A DNA stretch of 7,141 nt. Source: Bacteroidota bacterium. Lineage in GTDB: Bacteria; Bacteroidota; Bacteroidia; Chitinophagales; Chitinophagaceae. Below are positions 1 through 4,659 of the stretch, one piece after another. The stretch lies in assembly GCA_021824855.1 (NCBI GenBank), contig JAKAJX010000190.1, positions 1 through 7,141 of the forward strand. Direction: 5' to 3'. Position numbers and translations under genes: made by a program. The notes beneath the pieces were generated by a model, which was not told the origin of the DNA, searched no databases, and saw only the letters and a list, made by a program, of their open reading frames with translations. Each line of letters starts with the position of its first letter. Within the stretch, counting starts at the first letter, position 1.

Positions 1-24
1 CTCGTGCTATCGCTGATGGTGGCA

Positions 25-107
25 GCTTGCCTGTAACGGATAGCATTTACGCTATTGTGTCGGGCTGCGCGCTGGTTAATAGCGTAAATGCAATGTTGTA
101 GGAAGGC
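25..107 (+). repeat. attC-like intercassette site 1
   Basis: Outer right box of an upstream cassette (25-37, GCTTGCCTGTAAC), a 5-nt spacer, inner box 43-56 (GCATTTACGCTATT), a 21-nt loop, the perfectly complementary inner box 78-91, a 3-nt spacer, and the left box of cassette C1 (95-107, GTTGTAGGAAGGC). The 14-bp inner stem has no mismatch. The two spacers differ in length, as with the unpaired spacer and extrahelical bases of attC sites. The upstream cassette lies outside the window. Its last 30 nt or so resemble the end of cassette C3, so it may also have been a regulator cassette. A simple transcription terminator is unlikely because no T-run follows the stem. Confidence 0.75.
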
Positions 108-124
108 TTTCAGGGTGTCGCACA

Positions 125-277
125 TAAGTTCTTTGAAATTGAGGGAAAATTATTTTTAAAAAAAGTTGTCTAAATATTTTTTTGGTATCAAAAATGATAC
201 TATATTAGCAGTAGTTATTTCAAACTTCAAAAAAGGGCGGCAACCTTAATTCGGCGAAAATGTTATGACAACTTCAA
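125..277 (+). repeat. Conserved leader of regulator cassettes, copy 1
   Basis: This stretch from TAAGTTCTTTGAAATTGAGG through the first codons of the next gene recurs at 2766-2917. Shared blocks are TCTTTGAAATTGAGGG, an A/T-rich stretch ending AAAAAAAGTTGT, a palindrome abutting a TATATT box, GGCGGCAAC, CGGCGAAAA and ATGACAACTTCAA. The two copies have diverged between blocks but keep their order and approximate spacing. The coding sequences that follow are unrelated, so the leader is a fixed part into which different genes have been placed. Confidence 0.8.
181..208 (+). promoter_or_regulatory. Promoter with embedded operator of cassette C1
   Basis: A perfect 16-nt palindrome GTATCAAAAATGATAC (185-200) directly abuts TATATTAG (201-208), a 6/8 match to the Bacteroidota -7 box TAnnTTTG. 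TTTG occurs at 181-184, but the spacing to -7 is only 16 nt. The T-run 176-183 may supply the -33 contact at the usual distance. The palindrome is most likely the operator of the XRE protein encoded at the end of this cassette, giving autorepression by blocking the promoter. That assignment is inferred from position and from the matching arrangement at 2821-2852. Confidence 0.7.
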
Positions 278-1131
278 ATTCTTCTCGCATTTTTTTCTCT
301 AAAAAAGGTATCAATTTTCAGATTGAATACGAAATGGGCAGAGCCTTCATATTGTACGCTGAAAACCTATACGAAGACAAAGGCGGTGATTATGAACAAG
401 ACTACCAACCTGTTGAAAAAATCAGTTGTGGGTATGAAGGTAGTGGGGTTCTTAAATTCGGATTATTCACCCACATGAGAATTGGTTCTAACAAAATCAC
501 CGGTGTGAAAATTGAAGAGGTTGAGGTGATTAAACAAGTTGAAAAATTAATCAGGTTGGACGCAGAAAAAAGAGAAAACAACGAAAAGGATAGAGAAGCT
601 AACCGCCCTTCACCTTATGTAGATGAAAGCAAATATGTGATTTACAATGTTGGTTGTGATACAGGTCTTATTTATTGTGAAGAAAATAGACCAATTATTG
701 AACTTGCATTAAAAAAAGGTGCGAAAGCTATACCAATTCTACGGGGTGAAAGAGACGAGACAAATAAATATCCAGGCCAAATGGATAGTCATATAGATGT
801 TTCTTATGCCGAAAAAGTTAATGATAAATGGGTGGCAAAAGGTTATAGCTATGTTTACGAAGATTTGTACTGTATAACGAAAGAAGAATTTGAATCTGCA
901 AAATTGATAATTGAAGAAAAAAAGAACGCTGCTAAAAAACAAAAAGAGGAAGCTTTAGCTGCTGCATTTGTAAAAGCAAAAGAGACGGGGGAGCCTGTTT
1001 TGATTAGCAAATATGTTGTACATGAAAGCGAAAGCCCTTTAGTTGGTGATGGCGAAGACGATATGGTTGATATTTGCACTTATGCCATGCCGGATGGCAC
1101 TACTTCTGAAAAATACTTTCATAATTATTAA
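265..1131 (+). CDS. Unrecognised 288-aa protein, first payload gene of cassette C1
   Basis: I do not recognise this family. The ATG at 265 is preferred because the leader and the first codons (MTTS) match those of the gene at 2905. The protein is charged and lacks a signal peptide or membrane segment, so it is probably cytosolic. Residues about 83-112 and 206-241 are rich in Lys, Glu and Ala and should form long helices, the second possibly a coiled coil. The parts between them (about 120-200) are mixed and Tyr-rich, with a Cys pair near 131 and 138. It is the first gene of a three-gene operon, one base from the next gene, with an XRE repressor at the end. That layout resembles autoregulated toxin-antitoxin or phage-defence modules, but the sequence itself shows no such activity. 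Confidence 0.8.
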   Translation: MTTSNSSRIFFSKKGINFQIEYEMGRAFILYAENLYEDKGGDYEQDYQPVEKISCGYEGSGVLKFGLFTHMRIGSNKITGVKIEEVEVIKQVEKLIRLDAEKRENNEKDREANRPSPYVDESKYVIYNVGCDTGLIYCEENRPIIELALKKGAKAIPILRGERDETNKYPGQMDSHIDVSYAEKVNDKWVAKGYSYVYEDLYCITKEEFESAKLIIEEKKNAAKKQKEEALAAAFVKAKETGEPVLISKYVVHESESPLVGDGEDDMVDICTYAMPDGTTSEKYFHNY

Positions 1132-1132
1132 T

Positions 1133-1594
1133 ATGCAGGTAGAACATATTACACTCGGTGGTAATTCTGTAATAAGAGATACCACCGACATTTTACCAAC
1201 AACACATAGAAAGTTGGATGCAATAAGATTAAATTATGAAAGCAGAATGATAACCATTTCAGCATTACCTTTTAAATTGAAAATAACGGCAATAGAAGAG
1301 GGTGCAGCATTTGACGTAATGAAAGGTGAGGATTTAGCTGTTACAAACTTTTGTTGTTTTGAAGAAAAGTATAGAGATGCGGTTTTAAGCAATATTCAAT
1401 CACTTGCTGATATGTATAATAAGATTGGGATTAAAATGAAAGTAATTGAACCAGTTACGCCACAATGGTTATACAGTGCCGTTATTAATCCCTTCGCTTT
1501 GTCACCTGATTTAATGATGATTGCGGGAGAAGTTGAACTTTACATTTTTGAACAATTATATTTCGCCTACAATGACAGAAAAGCAACTAAATGA
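1133..1594 (+). CDS. Unrecognised 153-aa protein, second payload gene of cassette C1
   Basis: The ATG at 1133 is chosen because it follows the upstream stop by one base (TAATATG), typical of coupled translation. An in-frame ATG at 1043 would overlap the previous gene by about 90 bases and add a hydrophobic stretch that looks like out-of-frame translation. The protein (MQVEHITLGG...) is soluble with mixed alpha/beta character: a likely beta-rich first half (residues 1-60) with repeated Ile/Thr alternation, then a helical part ending FEQLYFAYNDRK. No catalytic motif is recognisable. Its last 23 bases overlap the start of the XRE gene, so the two products are probably made in fixed ratio. It could be the partner or target of the XRE protein, but this is a guess from order only. 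Confidence 0.8.
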   Translation: MQVEHITLGGNSVIRDTTDILPTTHRKLDAIRLNYESRMITISALPFKLKITAIEEGAAFDVMKGEDLAVTNFCCFEEKYRDAVLSNIQSLADMYNKIGIKMKVIEPVTPQWLYSAVINPFALSPDLMMIAGEVELYIFEQLYFAYNDRKATK

Positions 1595-1784
1595 AGCCAG
1601 GCAGAAGATAGCAGAAAAAATACAGGCAAGGCGCAATGAATTAGGTATCTCACAAGCCGCACTTGCTGAACAAACTGGAATGGGAATAGCAACTATTAAA
1701 CGTTTTGAAAGTGGTAAATTCTGGCTCAATATGAAGCAATACGTCCTACTTCGTGAAGTCTTGCAGCTTCCAACTACCTTCTAA
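1572..1784 (+). CDS. XRE-family HTH regulator of cassette C1 (70 aa)
   Basis: A small DNA-binding protein consisting of little more than one Cro/cI-type helix-turn-helix. Residues 22-35 (NELGISQAALAEQT) carry the family signature, helix 2 is about 27-36, and the recognition helix is about 38-48 (GIATIKRFESG). The ATG at 1572 gives MTEKQLNEAR, which aligns with the start of the XRE protein at 3234 (MNEKILNEAR). An in-frame ATG at 1521 would add 17 residues overlapping the previous gene and is rejected. About 39 of the first 66 residues are identical in the two regulators, but this one lacks the 48-residue C-terminal extension of the other. It probably binds the GTATCA-N4-TGATAC palindrome at 185-200 and represses its own operon. 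C proteins of restriction-modification systems are of similar size, but no restriction gene is present. Confidence 0.9.
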   Translation: MTEKQLNEARQKIAEKIQARRNELGISQAALAEQTGMGIATIKRFESGKFWLNMKQYVLLREVLQLPTTF

Positions 1785-1802
1785 TTCTCCCTCAATTATT
1801 AC

Positions 1803-1816
1803 GGCGGTGTCCCGCC
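1803..1816 (+). other. Short GC hairpin after the C1 regulator gene
   Basis: GGCGG-TGTC-CCGCC is a perfect 5-bp stem with a 4-nt loop, 18 bases after the XRE stop codon. No T-run follows, so it does not look like an intrinsic terminator. It may stabilise the 3' end of the message or be part of the extended structure of the cassette end. Confidence 0.4.
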
Positions 1817-1840
1817 ATACGAAAATTAGGGTGTTACACT

Positions 1841-2048
1841 GCTTTCCTATAACGTTCAGGGCTTGGCGTTGTTGGGATATTTGAAAAACGTCAAGCTGAT
1901 AACCGAAGCTAAATAAAATTATTAATGATTAAAATTATTGCAAATGCAAAATAGTATTCCGTCCGCCGAAACTGCTGTTGATAATAGCACACAGGCGATG
2001 TTACAACGTCCTGCCCCAATAACGCCAAACCCCATGTTAGCAGAAGCC
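1841..2048 (+). repeat. attC-like intercassette site 2 (long type)
   Basis: Right box of C1 (1841-1853, GCTTTCCTATAAC), 5-nt spacer GTTCA, inner box 1859-1873 (GGGCTTGGCGTTGTT), a 144-nt loop, inner box 2018-2032 (AATAACGCCAAACCC), 3-nt spacer CAT, and left box of C2 (2036-2048, GTTAGCAGAAGCC). The inner stem pairs 13 of 15 positions, with a C-A mismatch at position 4 and a G-T wobble at position 13. Site 4 has the same two irregular positions. Four base pairs differ between the two sites in a compensatory way (G-C/C-G at positions 1 and 8, T-A/A-T at 12, T-A/G-C at 15). The loop contains a second imperfect pair (1861-1870 with 1887-1896) and the start codon of the next gene. Confidence 0.8.
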
Positions 2049-2645
2049 TTTTCTGTCAGACCGATTTTGTTTTCAACGCCGATGGTTCAAGCAATAATGA
2101 AAGGTCAGAAAACACAAACCAGGCGAATTGTAAAAGGAATGGCTTTGGATTGGTTGCAGCCTGATATGTTTACTCCTGAATTTGTCGTTAACCCTGAAAA
2201 TAATATGTGTCCTTATGGCAAGGTTGGCGACATGCTTTGGGTAAGGGAAACGTGGGCTAAGGTTTCAACTTTCCCCGAACCTGATTGCTTCGGCAAGTAT
2301 CTGTATAAATCAATGGGTGATACTCCTGAAAAATGGATGCCTTCCATATTCATGCCTAAAGATGCTTGCCGCATTTTCTTAAAGATTACCGATATAAGAA
2401 TTGAAAGACTGCATGAATTAAGTGAAGCTGATGCAAGAGCCGAAGGAGTTGCTCATGTAATTGATAAAATAACTGGTTATTGCGGCTACGATTACATTAT
2501 CGGCGGCTACAATCTAATGACTACACCTTATCACGGCTTCCGTTCATTATGGAAGAAAATTAATGGTGAACAGTCTTGGAATGAAAATCCGTTTGTGTGG
2601 GTAATAACTTTTGAACGTGCAGAGTGTCCGCAAGGTTTCTGCTAA
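1944..2645 (+). CDS. ASCH-domain protein (233 aa), cargo of cassette C2
   Basis: ASCH domains have a PUA-like fold and bind RNA or modified bases; E. coli YqfB of this superfamily hydrolyses N4-acetylcytidine. Typical parts are RPILFSTPMVQAIMKGQKTQTRR (the ASCH G-x-K segment, about 39-61), GDMLWVRETW (95-104), FLKITDIRIERLHELSEADARAEGV (145-169) and a C-terminal Trp-rich strand pair. Within GQKTQTRR the Lys and Thr have the K-x-x-T spacing of the YqfB active site. A catalytic Glu cannot be assigned with confidence, so activity is unproven. Proteins of this kind are common in phages, where their role is unknown. The first 32 or so residues (MQNSIPSAET...) are low-complexity and encoded by the intercassette site, not by the cassette. 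Starts at 1998 or at 2034, which falls on the cassette border, are possible. The stop codon lies in the right box, as in integron cassettes. Confidence 0.82.
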   Translation: MQNSIPSAETAVDNSTQAMLQRPAPITPNPMLAEAFSVRPILFSTPMVQAIMKGQKTQTRRIVKGMALDWLQPDMFTPEFVVNPENNMCPYGKVGDMLWVRETWAKVSTFPEPDCFGKYLYKSMGDTPEKWMPSIFMPKDACRIFLKITDIRIERLHELSEADARAEGVAHVIDKITGYCGYDYIIGGYNLMTTPYHGFRSLWKKINGEQSWNENPFVWVITFERAECPQGFC

Positions 2646-2754
2646 CGTTGAAGCATTGAAGCTGCGGGGAATGTTTAGCACCGCAGCATGGATATAGATT
2701 AGCTGGGCGTTATTCGTCCAGCCCCGTAGTTGCAATGCACTGTTGCACGAAGGC
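2634..2754 (+). repeat. attC-like intercassette site 3
   Basis: Right box of C2 (2634-2646, GGTTTCTGCTAAC, containing the ASCH stop codon), 6-nt spacer, inner box 2653-2669, a 52-nt loop, inner box 2722-2738, 3-nt spacer ACT, and left box of C3 (2742-2754, GTTGCACGAAGGC). The inner stem has 14 Watson-Crick pairs of 17, two G-T wobbles and one mismatch. The loop has its own hairpin, GCTGGGCG (2702-2709) with CGTCCAGC (2715-2722). An alternative pairing is GCTGCGG (2661-2667) with CCGCAGC (2681-2687). No start codon is supplied by this loop, in keeping with the next cassette having its own promoter. Confidence 0.75.
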
Positions 2755-2765
2755 TGCGGGTAGTT

Positions 2766-2917
2766 TAAAGCTCTTTGAAATTGAGGGGGAAAATATTTTT
2801 TAAAAAAAGTTGTAAAAATATTTGGAGTGTAACAAATTTGTTACTATATTTGTTCTATCAATAACAAATGAGGCGGCAACTCAATAATCACGGCGAAAAA
2901 CAACATGACAACTTCAA
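2766..2917 (+). repeat. Conserved leader of regulator cassettes, copy 2
   Basis: This is the counterpart of 125-277, with TCTTTGAAATTGAGGG (2772-2787), an A/T-rich stretch ending AAAAAAAGTTGT, the promoter palindrome, AGGCGGCAAC (2871-2880), CGGCGAAAA (2891-2899) and ATGACAACTTCAA at the start of the gene. The GGCGGCAAC and CGGCGAAAA blocks lie in the untranslated leader of the message and are conserved where surrounding bases are not, so they may be RNA signals for translation. Their function is not known to me. Confidence 0.8.
2821..2852 (+). promoter_or_regulatory. Promoter with embedded operator of cassette C3
   Basis: TTTG (2821-2824), a 20-nt spacer and TATATTTG (2845-2852) match the Bacteroidota vegetative promoter TTTG/TAnnTTTG. 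The 3' 16 nt of the spacer are a perfect palindrome, GTAACAAATTTGTTAC (2829-2844), which touches the -7 box exactly as the different palindrome does in cassette C1. A repressor bound here would block sigma contacts, so autorepression by the XRE protein at 3234 is the likely mode. Confidence 0.8.
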
Positions 2918-3237
2918 TTAACATTCAGAAAAGCAGCATCAACATTATCTCTCAACTGCTCAAACTTGAAGGCAAACAATTCTCGCAACCTACTTGGTTC
3001 AAAAAAACAGCCGTAAATTTTAAAAAGAAGTTTGGCATTGAATTACAAGGTGCTCCTTTGATATTCGTAGCCAATGGTTGTATTTGGAAGTTATCTTTTA
3101 TTCAAGGCAACTATTCTGCAAAACTTGGCGGACACAAATTTGAAAGTGCTGATTATTTACCAATAGTTGGCTGCAAAAACAAGTTTAAAAGAATGGAAAG
3201 ACTTGATATTTATAACAAAATTTACAACATCAAATGA
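2905..3237 (+). CDS. Unrecognised 110-aa basic protein, payload of cassette C3
   Basis: No family recognised. The start at 2905 is supported by the shared leader and the MTTS beginning. The protein is small, basic and probably cytosolic, with a hydrophobic core segment (residues about 47-63, LQGAPLIFVANGCIWKL) and many Lys residues towards both ends. The Lys content and size could suit a nucleic-acid binder or a small toxin, but no motif supports either. It overlaps the XRE gene by four bases (ATGA), indicating translational coupling. After the shared first residues it has no similarity to the two payload proteins of cassette C1. Confidence 0.8.
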   Translation: MTTSINIQKSSINIISQLLKLEGKQFSQPTWFKKTAVNFKKKFGIELQGAPLIFVANGCIWKLSFIQGNYSAKLGGHKFESADYLPIVGCKNKFKRMERLDIYNKIYNIK

Positions 3238-3578
3238 ACGAAAAAATATTGAACGAAGCCCGCAACTTAATAGCGGGCTTCTTAAAAAACCGCCGCATTG
3301 AATTGGGATTATCTCAACAAGATTTAGCTGATAGAACTGGTATGGCAAGAGCAACAATCAACAGAATGGAGCAAGGTTTGTTTTGGTTAGGAATGAAGCA
3401 ATATTTACAACTTTGCGAAGCCTTGCATTTATTTCCTGCAATTGCAGAAATGGAAGCAGATGATGAAATTGCCGAAGCACTCCGCAAGAATTGGACAGCC
3501 AAACCAAAAGCAATGACGATAGATGAAGCATTGCAACTGAAAGCAGGAAAACACAAACGTCCTGACCAACACAACTAA
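3234..3578 (+). CDS. XRE-family HTH regulator of cassette C3 (114 aa)
   Basis: A Cro/cI-type helix-turn-helix protein, with helix 2 about residues 27-36 (SQQDLADRTG) and recognition helix about 38-48 (ARATINRMEQG). It aligns without gaps to the C1 regulator over the first 66 residues (about 59% identity), including the block FWL-MKQY after the HTH. It then continues for 48 residues that the C1 protein lacks, with an acidic stretch (EMEADDEIAEAL, 72-83) followed by a basic tail. In the recognition helix GIATIKRFES has become ARATINRMEQ, and the presumed operator differs by one symmetric base pair, consistent with changed specificity. It starts on the ATGA overlap with the upstream gene and probably controls the promoter at 2821-2852 and, by read-through, the methyltransferase gene downstream. 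Confidence 0.92.
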   Translation: MNEKILNEARNLIAGFLKNRRIELGLSQQDLADRTGMARATINRMEQGLFWLGMKQYLQLCEALHLFPAIAEMEADDEIAEALRKNWTAKPKAMTIDEALQLKAGKHKRPDQHN

Positions 3579-3639
3579 TTTCCCTTCAATTTATTTTCTC
3601 AAATCTGCACGACTGTTGCCGCCTGTGATGCTGGTAGCA

Positions 3640-3783
3640 GCTTTCGTGCAACGGTTCACGGCTTGCCGTAGTGGCGGGCAATTAGTACAAATGTTTAATA
3701 AAAGAAGAAAAGATGAATACAGCACAAAAGCTCAATAGTAGCACTTCAACCGCCATTACGGCAAACCGATGTTATACACAGCC
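3640..3783 (+). repeat. attC-like intercassette site 4 (long type)
   Basis: Right box of C3 (3640-3652, GCTTTCGTGCAAC), 6-nt spacer GGTTCA, inner box 3659-3677 (CGGCTTGCCGTAGTGGCGG), a 72-nt loop, inner box 3750-3768, 2-nt spacer AT, and left box of C4 (3771-3783, GTTATACACAGCC). The inner stem pairs 17 of 19 positions plus a G-T wobble. It is the best-formed stem in the window and covaries with site 2. The loop holds AATAAAAGAAGAAAAG followed by the methyltransferase ATG at 3713. An additional partial pair, TTGCCGCC (3616-3623) with GGCGGGCAA (3673-3681), competes with or extends the structure. Confidence 0.82.
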
Positions 3784-4456
3784 TTTTTTGGACGTATATC
3801 TTTCGGATTGCTTAGATAAAATGCGAGATTTTGATGATAAACAATTTGATTTAGCAATAGTAGATGTTCCTTATGGAATTGGCGAGGATGGCTCAAAAAA
3901 TTATACTCGTAGTGTAATGGCTAAAAGTAAAAATTATAAAGCTTATTCAGGCAACGATTTAACTGCTCCTGAAGCTGAATATTGGAAAGAGTTACGCAGA
4001 ATTTCTAAAAATCAAATTGTTTGGGGTGCAAATCATTTTATTTCAAAATTACCTTTTGATAGTAGCTGTTGGATAGTTTGGGATAAAGAAAATGGGAACA
4101 ATGATTTTGCCGATTGTGAGCTTGCTTGGACATCTTTCAAAACTGCTGTTAGAAAATTCAAATGGAAATGGCACGGAATGCTTCAGCAAAATATGAAAGA
4201 AAAGCAAGAACGCATACATCCAAATGAAAAACCTATACAGCTTTATGAATGGCTTTTGAAAAACTATGCTAATAATGGCGATAAAATTATTGATACGCAT
4301 TTTGGTAGTGGCTCAATAGCATTGGCTGTTGATAAGGTAAACAAATTGGATAAAATGAATTTGCACCTTACGGGAATTGAAAAAGACACGTTTTATTATA
4401 ACAAAGCAATCAATCGAATTAGTCAAAAACTTTCAATTGGAACGCTGTCTTTTTAA
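3713..4456 (+). CDS. Solitary beta-class DNA methyltransferase (247 aa), cargo of cassette C4
   Basis: This is an S-adenosylmethionine-dependent amino methyltransferase making N6-methyladenine or N4-methylcytosine in DNA. Motif order is that of the beta class: motif IV DVPY near 51-54 (a Val variant of DPPY), a central part with IVWGANHF (102-109), WIVWDK (120-125) and DCELAWTS (134-141), then motif X as HPNEKP (169-174) and the SAM-binding motif I DTHFGSGSIALA (194-205). The length is that of small phage or solitary enzymes, and no restriction gene is adjacent. The first 24 or so residues (MNTAQKLNSSTST...) are encoded by intercassette site 4 and are not part of the fold, which begins at about FLDVYLSD. 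No in-frame ATG lies between the cassette border and the fold; the next Met is inside it. A TTG at codon 26 is the only compact alternative. Target sequence is not predictable here. Confidence 0.9.
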   Translation: MNTAQKLNSSTSTAITANRCYTQPFLDVYLSDCLDKMRDFDDKQFDLAIVDVPYGIGEDGSKNYTRSVMAKSKNYKAYSGNDLTAPEAEYWKELRRISKNQIVWGANHFISKLPFDSSCWIVWDKENGNNDFADCELAWTSFKTAVRKFKWKWHGMLQQNMKEKQERIHPNEKPIQLYEWLLKNYANNGDKIIDTHFGSGSIALAVDKVNKLDKMNLHLTGIEKDTFYYNKAINRISQKLSIGTLSF

Positions 4457-4469
4457 GGTTGTGTATAAC
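4457..4469 (+). repeat. Right box of cassette C4, last of the array
   Basis: GGTTGTGTATAAC follows the methyltransferase stop codon directly and is the reverse complement of the left box at 3771-3783 except for one G-T position. No matching inner stem and no following GTTR box were found, so the array appears to end here. The short A/T-rich pair CAATT/AATTG (around 4483-4497) is a weak remnant at best. Confidence 0.7.
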
Positions 4470-4512
4470 ACGCTGATTGACGCAATTCAAAAAATTGAAC
4501 CAATGTGATTTC

Positions 4513-4605
4513 TTTGTTTTTAATTAATTTATGTACTATATTGCAGATTGACATTTTTTTAACACATAATATTTAGATTATAGTGTTTCCCTGCACTATA
4601 TTGCA
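4513..4605 (+). promoter_or_regulatory. Tandem promoters with dyad operator for the downstream gene cluster
   Basis: TTTG (4513-4516), 20 nt and TATATTGC (4537-4544) form a good Bacteroidota-type promoter. The 14-nt sequence around this -7 box, TGTACTATATTGCA (4532-4545), recurs exactly 60 bp downstream as TGCACTATATTGCA (4592-4605), where the -33 region is weaker. TATAGTG (4579-4585) and CACTATA (4594-4600) form a perfect 7-bp dyad with an 8-nt centre overlapping the second -7 box, so a repressor or activator dimer could act there. The region lies at the junction between the cassette array and the following genes and probably drives 4660 onward. Confidence 0.6.
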
Positions 4606-4659
4606 TAAGATTTAATAAACAAACCGGAGGCTTCACCGGACAAAGCAAGCAAATCACAT

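Larger units (their letters stand above)
95..4469 (+). mobile_element. Array of four integron-like gene cassettes
   Basis: Four consecutive units (95-1853, 2036-2646, 2742-3652, 3771-4469) each start with a 13-nt box beginning GTTR and end with its own near-exact reverse complement ending AAC. The boxes differ between units, so the pairing is cassette-specific. All genes point the same way and stop shortly before or inside the right box. Between units are structured sites with a second inverted repeat. This is what an array of integrated integron cassettes looks like, where the first bases of a cassette pair with the R'' box of its own attC. If cutting falls between G and TT as in integrons, the cassettes would be 96-2036, 2037-2742, 2743-3771 and 3772 onward. 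No integrase or attI is in the window. The 13-nt complementarity exceeds the classical 7-nt core, so membership in the integron family is inferred. Confidence 0.72.

Noticed and set aside
25..107. Intrinsic terminator with 14-bp stem
   Set aside because: The loop is 21 nt, no T-run follows, and the outer boxes and sister sites explain the structure better.
739..1079. Two minus-strand ORFs inside the first gene, and others at 2547, 3157, 3314, 4049, 5536 and 6035
   Set aside because: They lie opposite coding regions, have low-complexity Phe/Ser/Leu-rich translations mirroring Lys/Glu-rich codons, and lack plausible starts or spacing.
1043..1132. Upstream in-frame ATG extending the second C1 gene by 30 codons
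   Set aside because: It overlaps the well-supported first gene, and the ATG one base after that gene's stop gives a normal coupled start.
1521..1571. Upstream ATG extending the C1 XRE regulator by 17 codons
   Set aside because: The start at 1572 aligns with the first residue of the C3 XRE protein; the extra part is the previous gene read in another frame.
1887..1896. AACGTCAAGC as the true inner partner of GCTTGGCGTT (1861-1870) in site 2
   Set aside because: It can form a local hairpin, but site 4 has no equivalent, whereas the 2018-2032 partner covaries between the two sites.
3234..4456. Restriction-modification system with C protein and methyltransferase
   Set aside because: No gene resembles a restriction endonuclease, and the methyltransferase lies in a separate cassette from the XRE gene. 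A link by read-through remains possible, but it is not a classic R-M operon.
95..4469. Terminal inverted repeats of transposons or insertion sequences
   Set aside because: The end boxes differ from unit to unit, no transposase gene is present, and no target-site duplications were seen.
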